64,000 bases of DNA from Limnoperna fortunei (GCA_944474755.1 OX104111.1:96018805-96082804), one strand, 5' to 3'. Positions 21,129 through 35,529 are shown, numbered from the stretch's first letter. The notes: generated by a model not told the origin, from the letters alone. Made by a program: numbers and translations.

Positions 21129-24100
21129 AACATTAATTTTAGCTATATTCAGTGGTGGGTGTGGAGACACTGGGTAGAGTTGTAGATCACCGTCAACAGT
21201 ACTTAGCTGCTTTTTCGAGATTGCATAATGTTATTTTTTTATCGTCTATTTCAAAAGTAGCAAAATAAAACAGCAGCGGTGCATGAAATAAAAGAATATG
21301 CCACAAATTTCGATAAGTGCTTGTTTTTCGAAAAAAAAACGATTGATGTTGACTCAAACCTAATTTATTTAATTTATCGCATTTCAGCACATGATTTAAT
21401 TTCAATAAGAAATGTCTATTTCTAAAGGAGACATTGTGTATTTCGCTTTTTGAACTTTTGACAGAAGAACTAAAGAAAGAAAGAATGAAAGAAAGAAAGA
21501 TATTAACGATAAGCAAACAAAGCTTTTTCATGTCGAGATTAAAATATAAAACAAAAATCAAGAGGTAGGGTTCTCGCTAACTGGTGGGATGAATGAGCTA
21601 ATAATTTCGAGCTCATTAAGCTCCGATAACACGGGAAACTTACATAACTTTTCAAGCCTTCAGAGTAAATTATGGGGAAGGGGGCGGAATGAATAAATTC
21701 ACAACCTCCTTCCGTGCCCTGTGGATGATAAATGCTAGGTATAGTATTGGAAAAGTGTCACGATTTCTACACGTAATACAACACTTGCTCCAAGCTAATT
21801 TTGAGTTATCTGTGGATGAATTTATTTTCTAATTTTCCTGTGGCTACGTTTCTACTTTTCCTTTGGCTACGTTTCTACTTTTCCCGTGGCTACGTTTCTA
21901 CTTTTCCTGTGGCTACGTTTCTAATTTTCCTGTGGCAATCAAAACATATTAATTACTAGACTTTCCCGAGTACATGTGTTCATTCTTGTTTTAATGTATG
22001 TTCACTTTTTCTCGTTGGCCTTTTTTTTTTGTTTTATTTTTTTCGTCTTGTTTGGATGCGAGGTTCCTATCACGAATTAGCAAGCCTTTTTTCTCGACAT
22101 TGAGATAAAACGAGATTACGTGCGTAGCTTCATAACCATTTAAATCTGTTTTTCTTCAACCCTCTGATGAATAAAGCTCTAGTTTTCTATCTACAGGTGG
22201 TTTTGTGTTTCATATTAAACTTTTCACTTTTTACCAGAAACAGATCATACTTTGATAGAACATAGGGTGTTGACTGACGTCACGATAGTAATCAGTGATT
22301 AGGATAAAAAAAAATAAGCATATCTATTATATATAAATTCTCAGGTGTTCTTTATGATCTCGAATAATATACAATGGTTACATATACATAGTTAATCTGT
22401 CATATTTTGCCTGATAATAAAGTTATAATGATGTTCTTTGTTTAGAATAATTAATATTGGTATGCTGCAAACAGTAATATCATTAAGGGCTTTCATCGTT
22501 ACTGGTCATATTGCTCTGATAAATTAGGTAAATGCATTTAACTATTTCCCGCAATTTGATTTTAGCATTTTTTATTCTGTATGAGTTTATTACATACAAT
22601 TACATATTTTCCATGTTTTCTGTTTTGTTGTTAGTTTAATTAAAACGGGCACTTGTATTAAACATTTAAAGATTCTTTTGTTTACCGAATAAACTAATAC
22701 GCATCCTTTACTATATACAGAATAAAATAAACATGTACATTACAACTAACCACAATGTAGGACAATACATGTTATAACAATGCAAGGAAAAACCACAATT
22801 TATCTTATTTCATATTTGCGTTTGACTGCAGTGTTATATAGACGATACTATAACACACAGTTTGTTCGTACACACCATCACGTCAAAGAAGATCAATACT
22901 GTTCAAGTCAAGACAATAGTTGTGGAAATAATCGACAATACGACCATAGTTCTCATTGGCATATCTGTGCAGTTGTTAAAATGCATAGAATAAAGAAATG
23001 TGTTTACATTGAAACTACTATTTCTAAAATAAATAAACAATTACATGCACACATGCAAAGTAAAAGACTATATACCTGGGTGTCTTCTGAAAGGAAATCA
23101 ATGCCTTGCTAAATGTCTCTATCGATTTTATCTGCCAAGAACGACAATCATGTAAATACTGCAGAAGTGCACCAATAACAGGTCAATAACAACTGTAAAT
23201 ATGGGCGTCATTAAATTGACGAAAAGAACAACAATATATTATTTAAATGCTAAAAAAACATTCAATAAATACAACTAGAAATTGACAAAAGGTCATTCAT
23301 TTTTGCTATTAGAGTACATTTAGTATATTGTAACATCAGAGGTGCTTAAACCCATTTTAAACACATCAATAACGTTAGGACATCTCACGTTCAACGTAAA
23401 ATTATGGAAAGAAAATTTTTGCATCCAACAGGATTTCATTAACGTTTATATATTAGTTCATTGAAGGTTTCACAAAGTAAGGTCATCGTATTTTTTAGAA
23501 GATCGTGTCGTGTATCTCAAATTCGTATCATAACAAAATAAATTTAGCCCATATGTAAGTAACGAATGACAACAGTCACGTATCATTCAGAAAGCTTGAG
23601 AAAACGGAGCATCTGATAAGAAATATATCACGATTCAATTAAATTATTTCTGACAATAAGAATCTGTATAAAACGATTACTGAGATCTCCTTCTTAATAT
23701 AGTTAATTAAATGTCCACATTTTACAAGTCTACAACTTACTTGTTGGGGCATAGTCTTTTAGGACTCAAAGTATGTCGGTATATATGTTATTATATACTC
23801 TTCCCAAAAAGGAACACAAAAAATATAATATACTTAAAATCTACAGCATCGAATTAATTCAGAAATAAGCATAAGATGTAATTACATTTGCCACAGTGGC
23901 TGTTCAAACTTTAAAAAATGTCTTTTACAGTGTCATTGTTTATCACATTCCAGTCCATAATGTTAAAATGTCAATATGTCGTTATCAAAACAATATCTGT
24001 TGGTAAACAAATCGAGTGATTTTTTTTAAAGAAATGTCATACTTCAAAAAGTTTAATTTTGTGTTTCTCTTTTGGGGAGATTGTATATTAAAAGTGCCTT

Positions 24101-26778
24101 CATTTCTAGTTGGTTCAGTTATGATATGGCTGGGGTGTCGAAAGTCGACAATAAGTTGTTCTGACAAAGGGATCGTTCAATGATGTCCCAAAACCACAAT
24201 ACTATTTGCCAGCGATGTCGGTTACCTATATGGTATGATCTTAATTCTTCTTGCATAAGTTGTAGACCACCATGTATTTTTCACCTTGATAAGTTCAGTA
24301 TTTTTTAAGTTTAAGATGCCAAAGATATATCTCTCTTAAGTGAGTAATTGCAGCTTTTTAAAACAATAGTGACATATAACGCAGTTTTCATTTCTAGCAT
24401 GTCAAATTTTAAACGTGATAAATTTCATATTATTCCTACTAACCCGTATTTGTCGATGTTTGAACACAACAAGTAAATAAAATAAATTAACGGAAAGTGA
24501 CAAAATAGCAAGAAAATCCAAACTGTGTAACCCGAAACTATCAACAAAATGATTTCCCTCAGGTACAAACCTTCGTATTAGGCAGGCGTCGAGTTAGTCA
24601 TAAGAAAATGTTATCTTAAGAAAGAGAAAAGACTACCTATGGCTCAGAGAAAAACGTCTGACGTCATTATGGAGATGGCTGTTTCGTACAATCAAATAAG
24701 TTTTGATGATGGCTAGCCTGCACATTAACTACATCAAAGGGAAATATTAACACAATCTCTGTTTAATATGCTTTTCTTAATCATTACATGTGTATATAGA
24801 ACATTTTTTGCAAGCTGTTTAACTTTGGACATGAAACATGTATTCTACTAATCCATCCGGCAAAGCGTTAACTATGTTATCTAAGCAATCAAAAGTTGAA
24901 AATAATGTTATCAAAATTAGGCAAAATTTCATAATTTACGCTTAAAGTGATAAAGTCTTTTTCTCTTATAATCATAATGTAAAATGCAATGCAAAAATAT
25001 ATTTAGCGGGAAATTACACAGGCACTTTTTATGGAAGAAATGGTAAAAAATGAGTTTACAGTGTGTATTTACTCGTTTGGTAACCAGTTTGACATTTCTC
25101 ATTGCGAAATATTTTCTTACAAATTATAAACTCATTTATTAGCATTTTATTCAATAAAAAATATCATGACCTATGGTGCCTGTGGGACAATGTTTTATAA
25201 AATAATATTTCAGTGCACATAGGTTAAGAGAATAGTTTATAACAAACTGAACCACAACTGAATTTATAACAGTGAATGTGTACCAGTAACAGGTTACCAG
25301 ACTGTGTACCCGTACAACACTGAATACTACGTTGTGTTCTGATTTGGTCAATAGTGGTTACATGTGTACAATTGTTTTTGTCTGTAAGCTTCTGCATAAA
25401 TTAAGTTTTAAGAAGTGGTAAAATTTTGGTAATTTTTAAAAATAATTTAGTATTTTTACATTCACTGCATTAAAAAGTGCATGTATAAAATGTGGGAGCG
25501 TCTCAAAATGTTCTAACTAGTGAAAAGAGATTTGGTCATGGATATATATGGCATATATTTTTTTAATGTTAAATGAAAGTTTATTAATTACCTAGCCCAT
25601 GTAAATGCTGATGAATGTTAGAAAAGTATGCAAATCACAGAAATGCTAGCGTTTTCTACTATAGCGAAAACATTTACTACTGTTCTACCTGAAGCAATGA
25701 CCAACGTCGATCGATATGACGCGTCAAATTATAAAATAAGATTCGAGAACCGTTAACTTAAAAATTCCGTTTTTAGTTGAAAAGACTTTACTACTTCCAT
25801 GTATAACGACTAAAAGCATGATATTATATATAATTATATTTTTAAGAAAAGTCTATTCACTCTATTTAAATATCTGGATAAGGTTTAATGCCGTTGACTG
25901 CATTCGTTCAAGAATTAACGAAACGATTAGAAATGAATGTTTCTTATACTTCTATTTATAGCAGGAGATGACATATCAATGCAAAAAGATACTCGCGAAT
26001 GTAGCTAAAGTCAACCGCAATCTAATATCACGAAAAAGTTTTCTTCCTCTTTAATTCAATGATCACTTCTGGTGATTTATTCTAAGTTTTCTTAAACACA
26101 TATGATACATTTGCTGTATTTATTTACTAGGAGTATAAATAATTGATTTACTAGACAAACTTGTCAAAGTGTCATGACGAACGACTATTACAACTAAAAT
26201 ATTATATGTGGTCCTGACAGCAGGATGAAAGGCTGAATTTGAAACTCTCTGGTGGTTTCTTAAACAATGAAATCAAATAAAGTTGTATGCAAATAAACGC
26301 TATAATCGATTTAAATGTTTTATAAACAGATGCGTGTATTCAGTTTATGCCGTTTTTAATAAAAACGAAGACGACACGAAGATCATCATCTTTAAAAGTG
26401 TTATAATATAAAAAAATTTATAAAAATTGAAGTCACACAAATCATGAATCATTTACATACTGCATAAAGTGCGTTACATTTTCTTTTATGTTTGTGTTTT
26501 TTTGTGTCTTTCCTAACTTTCTGTAAGGTGAATATTATTTAAATTACAGTAATAAAAACACAATGATATTGATTAAAAAGGATTTCGACCAACCTTCTAA
26601 AATTGTCGAAGGTTTGGTGGTTTTTAATGGAATTAAACATAATAAATCATCAAATTTGTTTCTCTCACCATTCCAGACACAGAAAAGATATCTAAATATG
26701 TCCTAAACTCAATTATTAACCAAATAGATTGCTGGAAATTATTTCTGAATTTAGAAGTTAAGGTAGGTCGTGATGGTG
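20391..26778. other. AT-rich intergenic DNA
   Basis: No exon recognised. A (GATT)n run with a GATT-family fragment is at 21090-21180, GAAA-rich simple repeat at 21470-21505, and a 24-bp minisatellite at 21826-21936. Confidence 0.5.
21826..21936. repeat. 24-bp minisatellite
   Basis: About four and a half copies of TTTTCCTGTGGCTACGTTTC followed by TACT or TAAT, with few mismatches. Confidence 0.85.
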
Positions 26779-26890
26779 TCCGTTCGATAGTCCGAAGGGT
26801 CGATAGTCCGAAGGGGCAATAGTCCGAAGTGTCATTGGTCCGAGGGGTCATTGGTCCGAAGGGTCATTGGTCCGAACTTTCATTGGTCCG
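26779..26890. repeat. 16-bp minisatellite, left arm of a foldback-like pair
   Basis: Seven copies of a 16-bp unit, consensus CATTGGTCCGAAGGGT. The reverse complement of the same unit forms the array at 28369-28450. Confidence 0.9.
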
Positions 26891-27608
26891 ATAAATATCT
26901 TGCGCTCATCCATAATATGAAAAAAAACCATACCGCCTTTGTGGGCAATTCGCGGACACAAATTTTCGTATGGAAGATTTATTAATCGGATAATTTACGT
27001 AGAAAAATAAGAAATAATTGAACTTATGAAAAATCAAACAATTAACTTTATAGGAACATACTATCATATTCTACTCTACGCAATAGGAATTTTAAGTCCT
27101 AAAAGGGGGCTAAATTGTGATTCAAGTAAAACTTAAACATAGTCTCTTTAACCCCCTTTTTACAGAGTGAAATCGTTTTTTAATTCAAATGTTTTTACAT
27201 CTATCAAAACATCCAAACAAAAATACAACTTCTCTAATAGTCATACAGCTATCACAGGAAGTGTCAATTGCAAATGTCACATTCAAGAATTTAAACTTCC
27301 ATTCACTTTTCCCGCTACTCTTCTGTTTTGGTCTTTGACATCCAATGCCATATAAAAGCCCCGAAGTTTTTTGCCCAAAAGTTCATATTCTTAAACTGTG
27401 GCCTACATGCTAGCAGGCAATAGAGCTGTCAAATAACAAAATATTAGACAAATAAGATCGTTATCGTCCTGACTTCGTACAGATATTACAAAAGAATTGT
27501 TGTTTCAAATTAACCAAAACTCCATTCTCCGTTGTTATTTCATGATCCTATGTACAGATTAGTAAAAAGGAGTTAAGCTAAAAAAAAGTCGTCTAACACA
27601 CTTCTGTC

Positions 27609-27815
27609 TTGAGGTCTCATCTGAATCGCTCTACCAAAAGTAAACAAAATGTGAATTTGAAGTATCCAAAGAATATCAAACAGGATACTTACGTAGAACT
27701 TAAACCAACTAATAGAGATTTAAAAGATAGCCTTTATATGGTTACTGGCTGTTACCAAACGGGAACAGAAAAAAGAACAGACAATACAAATAATGCAGCA
27801 GAGTCTAAAAAATGA
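27609..27815 (+). CDS. Candidate 3'-terminal exon or captured gene fragment
   Basis: A 69-codon open frame with protein-like composition unlike its surroundings. It is hydrophilic and has two tyrosine-containing segments, TYVELKP and SLYMVTG, which look like the cytoplasmic tail of a receptor (the first resembles a YxxL-type signalling motif). It ends in TGA, with AATAAA near 27918. The frame is open from a TAA at 27594-27596. The only acceptor-like site is CTGTCTTGAG, a rare GAG form. No upstream exon was recognised. It lies between two inverted minisatellites (26779-26890, 28369-28450), so it may have been carried by an element. Family not recognised. Confidence 0.25.
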   Translation: MRSHLNRSTKSKQNVNLKYPKNIKQDTYVELKPTNRDLKDSLYMVTGCYQTGTEKRTDNTNNAAESKK

Positions 27816-28368
27816 AGTACACTTATGTTCCTTACTTGGTACAGAACAGTGGATTAAAATAGGTTTTCGGTGCAGAATTCAGACTTTCCAAAATGTTGCG
27901 GTCGACAAACATTGCAAATAAAAACCTAGTAAACTAAACCACAGCTCACAAATAAATGAATATCCCGCCCCTAGAATTGGTTCCCTAGAATTCAATCAGA
28001 CAAGATTTTAGAAAAGGAGGTGCACATCTATATTATTGCTGTCTTCCATTGTTAAATTCTAGATTTTTCAAATTGCCGTTTGTTTATGTAGGTTGGGTAG
28101 CGTACACTTTTTCCAGATCCCATTATAGATTGTGTGAAAATTTCATGAAAGTTCACTGGGGGGTTTACGAGGAGTTGTGTAATAAGAGATAGGTACCCTG
28201 AGGTGTAACAGACAGTCAGATGGCCACTTAACAAGTGTGTGTTGGGGGTGGAGGGGTGGGGGGTAAAACGTTTTGTGTAAATGGGTATATGACCCAAAAA
28301 AATACAAAGAAACAAACCAAACCTCTACCGGTAAGAGAGTAGTTCTCGCCACTTCTTTTCATTATAGA

Positions 28369-28450
28369 TCATTCGGACTAATGACCCTTCGGAACAATGA
28401 CCCTTCGGACCACTGCCCCTTTGGACCATTGCCCCTTAGGACCAATGACC
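28369..28450. repeat. 16-bp minisatellite, inverted right arm
   Basis: Five copies of TTCGGACCAATGACCC, the complement of the 26779-26890 unit. With the left arm it flanks ~1.5 kb that contains the candidate exon at 27609-27815. Confidence 0.9.
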
Positions 28451-28605
28451 TTATATCCCATATAAATGATCATGCGGTATTTAAAGCTCCGACTGGAGAT
28501 TTTCACTTTGGGATACAAATATATGTTTATCAATTTTATTACATTCGTAATTGTAGCGTCCATTTAAACAATGTATCTCTCAATGACCTATATTTTATGA
28601 TATTG

Positions 28606-28715
28606 CACGATTGTGACGTTTTGATTATAAGTGATATTGCACGGCTGGTTATTTTGGTACATATAAGAACAACACCCCAAAATTCATACAATATCACTTG
28701 TAATTAAAACGTCAA
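28606..28715. mobile_element. Short inverted-repeat MITE
   Basis: GACGTTTTGATTATAAGTGA and its near complement around 28686-28714 form ~25-bp arms around a short loop. Confidence 0.55.
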
Positions 28716-29108
28716 ATGTCACCATATGTTATTTTTTTTTTAATATTTACTATACAATTTTCTGTAGCAAAATAATAACCAAGTCCAAAACTAAAAGAAA
28801 ACCATATATTCACCACGACAACAATATATGCACGATTATACATTCTTGTATATCAAAAACAACAATATATTAAAGAGACCAAGAATAAAAGTGGAACATT
28901 CACAGTGAAAGGTAATAAAACAATTACGGCAGCTCCGTGCATGCGATATCATGTTTTATGGACACTCAAAGGGGATATCGACCTCGGCTCTTGATATTCC
29001 GTTTATGTGTTTTATAAACAAGTTATGACATGAATAGAATTTTGCGTGTTTTGTTTGGTCTAAAAGCAACTTTCGGGTCAAGATAAATTTCACAGAACTA
29101 ATATATAT

Positions 29109-29248
29109 TTAATTACTTTAATATAGGTCACTATCAGGATTTATCATCCCTCAAAAATGTATATTTACCTCGACCAGCGGTTCGGGGAATATTACATTTC
29201 TCTGGCTGATAAATCCTGATGGCGATCTATATCAAAGTCATTAATTGT
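29109..29248. mobile_element. MITE family M, copy 1
   Basis: Inverted arms containing GGTCACTATCAGGATTTATC and GATAAATCCTGATGGCGATC, with AATTA at both outer ends. Related to the copy at 63633-63759 over the arms; the central part differs. Confidence 0.75.
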
Positions 29249-32200
29249 ACAATATCGCATGCTGCCATAATTGTATACAACATGAAATCAAAGAAACGAC
29301 TCATTAAAGGTGTGTTTATTTTTGAAATTGAAAATAAATTACTTAATGCTTCAGATTTTTGTTTTATGGTATTTCAATTAAATCTTTTTAACTTAACTAT
29401 TGGTTTCACAGTGCAAAGGTATAACATAATGTTGACTTTATTGAAAACGCTCTAAAGATTCCAGACATTAATTCTTTTTATCTAAAAGACCTCTCGTAGA
29501 TCAGCTACGTTATCTAAATCTTATCGTATATCAACGATTATATATTTGGGAATTCCGAAAAAGCAAATAATAACAAAAGATTTTTATGCCAAAATTTAAC
29601 ATTCCATTTCTGGGAACAATATATGATTTCGCAATTGTCTGAAGTCTATCCAGCAGTATTCAGTCATATTCAGGACGAGAACAGGTAAATAAACAATAAA
29701 TCTATATTGGTAACGGGTTAACCTGCTGGGAACAAATTTCGATTACAACTGAATAGTATAGATAGATTGGTAGGGCCTTCTTCTTTTTTGAAATCTTTAA
29801 AAGTTGTAAACACGTTACACACAATTGTCATCCCACAGTGGACAGACTTTCAGTATTTCATAAATACGCAAAAATGAAATCTCTTTTCAAGTTATGGGAA
29901 TTGCAGTACTCTAATTAGCAACCTCCACTCGATAGTAGATCTTCATTAGCACAGCGGTGGTTTACGGTGCGAGATGGTAGTGTAGCAGGTAGTTTCGTAC
30001 TTTTTCACAGATAAAACATTTTCTGCCCTTACAAAATAAGTAACGAAGATACCAGCATTACCATAATAACCGGCAAATTGACGCTACAAATAAATAAATA
30101 TAACGAACACGGCAGCGTGACCATGGTTGACGGCATATCCGCTAAATCTAAACAATAGACAATGGTTAGGGATATAGATGCATTCGATAAATCACACTAC
30201 ACACGTTTACCTGCTAGGAGACATTTATAAAACACGAACAGTTTGTAACTGAAGTTACAAATATAAAAATTACACGAAGCTTGTTTTATTTTTACAACTA
30301 AGAAAATGCACTGCCTTCATTGCGCCAAATCAAGAAACGACTGTATATCAATAAGGTAAGACGCATGTATACAGCTGCACTTTCGCAATATTAAATTAAG
30401 AAGATCATATGAGTTCTACCCATTCTGGATACATACGATATTTCTAGGTTATAGCCCATCAAACTGAATTGCTATATTTATTAATTGAAAAATCTAGTTT
30501 CAGTGTCTTTTGTCTGGTAAGTAATGCCAGCTCTTGTTGATTCCACCAGTTCTGTTCTTGTTCAGACAAGCTTAGAGGTAATCTATACATATATCCATGT
30601 GTTGTACCCAATTATATTGTTCAGTAAATAATTCCACCCAGGTTCATATTGATTGATTAATTTGTGTTTAACGTCCAGCAAGCAATATCTAAGCTATATT
30701 CAGGACGTCCCCAGGTTTATAAAACGATGTTTATCCAGCTAATTCATGCAAAATGTTCTACTCAATTGATATTTCAAGTAAGTGTCATGACATGGCTGTA
30801 AAGAAATGATCCTCAATACAGCAAACTAAAAATGTTCGTCCTTGCTTTTAGAGACAAACATTTCAATGTCTAATTTTATTTTGTCAAGGATTGTTACAAC
30901 AGTTATAAATATTGAAAATCAGACAGATATACTGCAAGTCAAGGAATGCCATGGTAAAAACGTCAATGTGCGATAAATAAATCAATTAACATTTTCTCGT
31001 TTTGACAAGACGATCTTTTTATTTGCATCTTTCATAAACCTATATATTTTATGGTCAGTTTAGTACCTAGTTATTTAAACGCGCTATGTGGGTGTGTTGT
31101 GCAAACAGCATGTTACATATTTTCTTTTCACGTTTTTCATCCAGTTAACACTGTCGTTTTGAAATGTGAATCCACAGAATTGTGGTTGATAACACAACTG
31201 AATAATGTGAAAGCCATGTTAGTAAAGGTTAAGTAGGGAACGATCTTTAATTTAAAACAAATAAAATATTATGCATAAACATGTGCCATGAACAAGAGCA
31301 AGCATGGTGTGTTCTCAGCAAACATAAAAAGGCTGAGTTTATACTAATACATCATACAGTGTTCAAGGCGCAATCTCAGTAATATATAAGTTGTTACTGA
31401 GACGCAATCTCAGTAACATATAAGTTGTGTCAGAAATGATTATTGATTTGTTCTCTTTTTCGTAACTACTTTTACTGCTTCTTATAGTTGATTATGACTA
31501 CCAGGGATATGACTAATTACCGGATACGACTGATGACTCGCGTGGAGCATCCCCGGATTTGATTGGGTTCGTGTTAACCATTTTATGGTTTTTTGTGTTT
31601 TCTTTGTTTTGTTTCTTTGTTAACCAAAAGCTACTCGTTTTTTTTAATATTTTTTTAGATTTCACGATCTTTTATAGTATTTTGTTAAAATACAGAGGTT
31701 TGCATTATTGTAGATACAGCCAAACGTACAGAAACAACCGACAAGAGTGGAACAATGTTTATCAAGCGGTTCTTTTTTCATGAATATTCAAATATAATAG
31801 TCAAGTCAATAATCGTCAAAAAACATAAAATCTATAGGATCACCTCAAATAACTTTACATTTTAGATATATTGTTCGTTCGTTAGAATGGGTTTTAACGC
31901 CACTTTCACTTTCAGCCAATTTTATTCATATATTTAAATAAAATGAAACAGAAATTGAAACATTCTGACACATTCCTAGAACACAAGTCACTTTTTGAAG
32001 TTTTATAGTTTTATGTTTGCTGTACAGCATTCCACCTCTTTAACAGCTGACATTACTTTTCTTCTCATTAAAGTTTCAGATACCACAAATCAGTTTTGTG
32101 TACGTCATTAACTCCTTATTTTAAATACTGCATAAATGATTTCCTAATTTTACGCTTCGTTATACCGTGTATTATGAAGTAGTTAGTTCCTCTTATAACC

Positions 32201-34305
32201 TTGAAGAACCTTTGTGAACCAGTACAAGAAAGGTAAGCCATCATTTAACTATTATATAATAATAACTAGTGTTAAATATCTCTATAAATTTGTAAGTCTT
32301 TAATATACTTAATACGTATCCATAATATAGCTGGAATGTTTTCCACAGTTTTTGTATTTCATGAACGTCTTCTGTCATTCGAAATATGAATGAACTACGA
32401 TACATGAACTTGTAAAATACTTGAAATAACATAATTGTGCTTCCTTGAAGGTTCCATTTGAAACTTGAATCAGCTGTTGCAAAAACATTTTCGATGTTAT
32501 ACAAACTTAACATTTTCAAAACTAATTACAGCTGCAATTAAATGTTCTGTAAAATTATGTGAACGTTGAGGTAACAAAATACTACTATCGCAAATTATAT
32601 CTAACATTTTTTGGTTCACGTATGGCAGTGGGATACAAGACATTTTTTTTATATCGGCGGAGCTACAAAGAGGTACCATTACTTGTACATCTGGAGCAAA
32701 AACAGTATGTGGAATTATACATATTTTCCGTTTTTAAAATGCTGTCTTGCTTTAATACATAATTTTTCCTGTCTTAGTCGTCAAGCTTTAATTTCTCGAA
32801 TGCCTAATTATTAAATCTAACACTTTTTTAATTGCGGAGTCTATAATTTCGGGATATTACCAGTATTACCAGTAAAAATAGTATTCCAGATAATGCAATG
32901 AATATAGCAAAAAATGATCCGGAATGCCATTTGCTAACCAAATCGATTTCGAAATTATGCATCTCTGGTGTTCAAATTTTTTTAAACAATGCAATGACAA
33001 GAAAACTTTTGATGCAAAGCATCAGTTCGCCGCCGATTTATTCTACATTCTGCACGCGTTTGTCAAAGTGATTTCTAAAAACAAGGCACTTGAACTTATT
33101 CCCCATAAGTTTCTATGTAAAGCTAAGCCCTGCTGTTGTGGCTGGTTTCAATTGCCAATTTCTAAATTTGTGCACATGTAATCTTTTGTCATATATTAAA
33201 TCAAAAATATACTTGAATTAAAACTAATATTCACGTGGTTCAATTAAATTATTGACAAAATATTTATTTATTGAATCTTACAAATAGCGACATACTACGG
33301 AATTGTCTATACGCAAAATAGCCTTTTATTCTGGTTTCCGATATTTCAAAGCTACGCTTGTCGATAGAGAGGTCATTATCCTTTTGGATGGCCTGAGCAA
33401 AAGTAACCGAACGGGCGAGACATCAAAATTTTTTATTAAAAAAATCTTTCTTTCACTTAAAATTTCATATATGGGGCATTACACATATAATGCTAAATTA
33501 CATAAAACTGGAGACAAAAGTATACGTGACCACGGATTTTTTTCTGGAATTTTACTTTAAAGTTTAAGAATGGTTTTTCTACTTTCATTTCAATGTTGTG
33601 GTCACATTTTACCACATTACACACTTTAGGAAGTGCTTCCACTGTAAAGACATTGACTGGAAAAAAATATATTCTTGTTCTACAGTAATGCCATACCTTT
33701 CAAAATATCCAACTCTTAAGCAATAGCAGTTATAAGCAAAAGCAGAAACAAAAGAGAAAATTGGGACTATTTTTTCATCCTGCCATCTTTTGACATGCAC
33801 CGGAAATTCATTACATGAATAGGATAATGACCCCTAGAGCTATCAACGAAAGACTTAGTACCAGGATAAAAATGGTCTCCCTCTATTATTAACTACCGTA
33901 AATTGAATACTAAAAAAGTTATTATTACATGAAACTTTGATATCACAAAAGCAATTTGAAGTCGAACCTCATACACTATCTTTATTTTTCACTCAAGTTA
34001 AATGAGTAACATTCTTGTAGCAAAATTCTGTTCATTTATGGTAACTAAGCGTACTGAAAAATATGTTCTCCTTTATCCATCGTTAGCAACGAAAGTGAAT
34101 ACAAGTAATGAATTAGGTGTTGTAAAAAATATCAATTAAAAGGCGAAGACTTAAAAAAGTATGTAGCAAAATAGCGAATTTCTCCCGGGCTGCTCCGTTA
34201 CGAGAAATAGGACCTCTGTAGCTCCGCCGAGATAACAAGTTTTTTTTCATATATCTACATTATTGCAGGTAGTGAACTCGATACAGTGTTTAGTAAACAC
34301 AGCCG
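29249..34305. other. AT-rich intergenic DNA
   Basis: No exon recognised. A GATT-family repeat is at 30645-30730 and a 34-bp direct duplication (GCAATCTCAGTAA..ATATAAGTTGT) at 31370-31427. Confidence 0.5.
30645..30730 (+). repeat. GATT-family repeat with TTTAACGTCCAGC
   Basis: TTGATTGATTAATTTGTGTT, then TAACGTCCAGCAAGCAATAT and CTAAGCTATATTCAGGACG. The TTTAACGTCCAG segment is also the core of the satellite unit at 36-39.5 kb. Confidence 0.65.
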
Positions 34306-34614
34306 GCAGGGGCGTAGCTCCATATACGCCGGCACGCCATAAATATTTAGAATTTAAAAAATCTTTTAAAAAAAAGTTTCTTTTCTCAACCTGCCATCAG
34401 TGTTTTGTTATGGTATAAAATCCACTACTTTAATACACGTTATAAGTAGCAGGGAAATGCCCAGAACGCAGGAATTCGCTTTTTTTAAAGTCCCCACACC
34501 CCCTTCCGCATAGTCACCACACTACGCGATTTGTGGGAGGCCGCTTGGCGACCACCATACCACTCTATCTCCTATTTTGTGCGTGCAATTTATCTATGAT
34601 CCGCTACGCCACTG
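34306..34614. mobile_element. MITE with CAGGGGCGTAGC ends
   Basis: CAGGGGCGTAGC at the left and GCTACGCCACTG at the right are inverted 12-bp ends around 309 bp. The ends resemble those at 4031-4300 but the interior is different. No clear target duplication. Confidence 0.6.
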
Positions 34615-35139
34615 TCCGGTGTAGCCATTTCGCGGGTTTTTTTAAATTTTAACCACCTGTTTACATGTAGAACAAAATAAAATAAACACTACATTTCCTA
34701 ACCACCTTTGTAAAACACCTAATTATTTCCTAGTAAAAAACGTAAAAATGTAAACTACTTAAAATATTTTTTTTAATTTATAAAAACGGTAACGATTAAC
34801 CGTGCATTTTAATTAGATTGCGCATCCGGCTACTCTAAATATGTTGTATTTTTTTTTGTCGCGTGGGAAAATCATTTTGTAATGAATGTAAAAGAAACAT
34901 TAAGTGTGAACTTAATGTTAACTTAGCTTCTTCAGAAAATATTCTAACTAAATTAAATACATTTTTTACTTTACAAAAAGTCTTGCTGAATTAGTTGTTG
35001 TAAAATTCTTGCAAAAAATGTTAATTTATACATAAATAGTTAATTATCATCATCGTGATTATAAAGTATTTGACCTCAAACTTAAACAATATGCAGTTAT
35101 TTAACGGCACCGAGGTATATTGCAATTTTATTTGTCTTT

Positions 35140-35460
35140 CAACTGACCCAATTAAAAAAATTCACGTAGTTACTGGACCATTAAGTTCCGGTCAAGGTCA
35201 GATGATACCTTTCAGACTTGCATGTACCTTTCACCAGCCACCTATATTATTGTAATCCTATTATGCATTGTTACTGAGGAACTGACTTCAAACAATAACT
35301 TAGTTACTGGACTGTGAATTTGAGGTCATGGTCAGGTGACATCTACCACACTGTCATGTAACTTTCATCAGCAACCTATATACCAAATGTTATCCTACCA
35401 TGGATGGTTACTGAGGAACTGACTTAATACAATAACTTTAATGTAGTAACTAGACCGCGA
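35140..35460. repeat. Degenerate ~130-bp tandem repeat
   Basis: Two to three diverged copies share GTTACTGAGGAACTGACTT, a TAGTTACTGGAC phrase, GGTCAGGTGA and CTTTCA(C/T)CAGC..CCTATA. Stops occur in the frames read. Confidence 0.65.
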
Positions 35461-35529
35461 AATGTACTCATCATAAGCTTCCACCGGACCAAAGTTGGTT
35501 GATAACCAGAAATATAAAGCAAAATGTCA

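Noticed and set aside
21193..21561. 122-codon minus frame
   Set aside because: Low-complexity Phe/Leu/Ser/Lys composition over GAAA-rich simple repeat; no homology recognised.
22780..23112. 110-codon open frame on the plus strand
   Set aside because: No recognisable domain, signal or splice context; His/Tyr/Lys-rich composition fits chance in AT-rich DNA.
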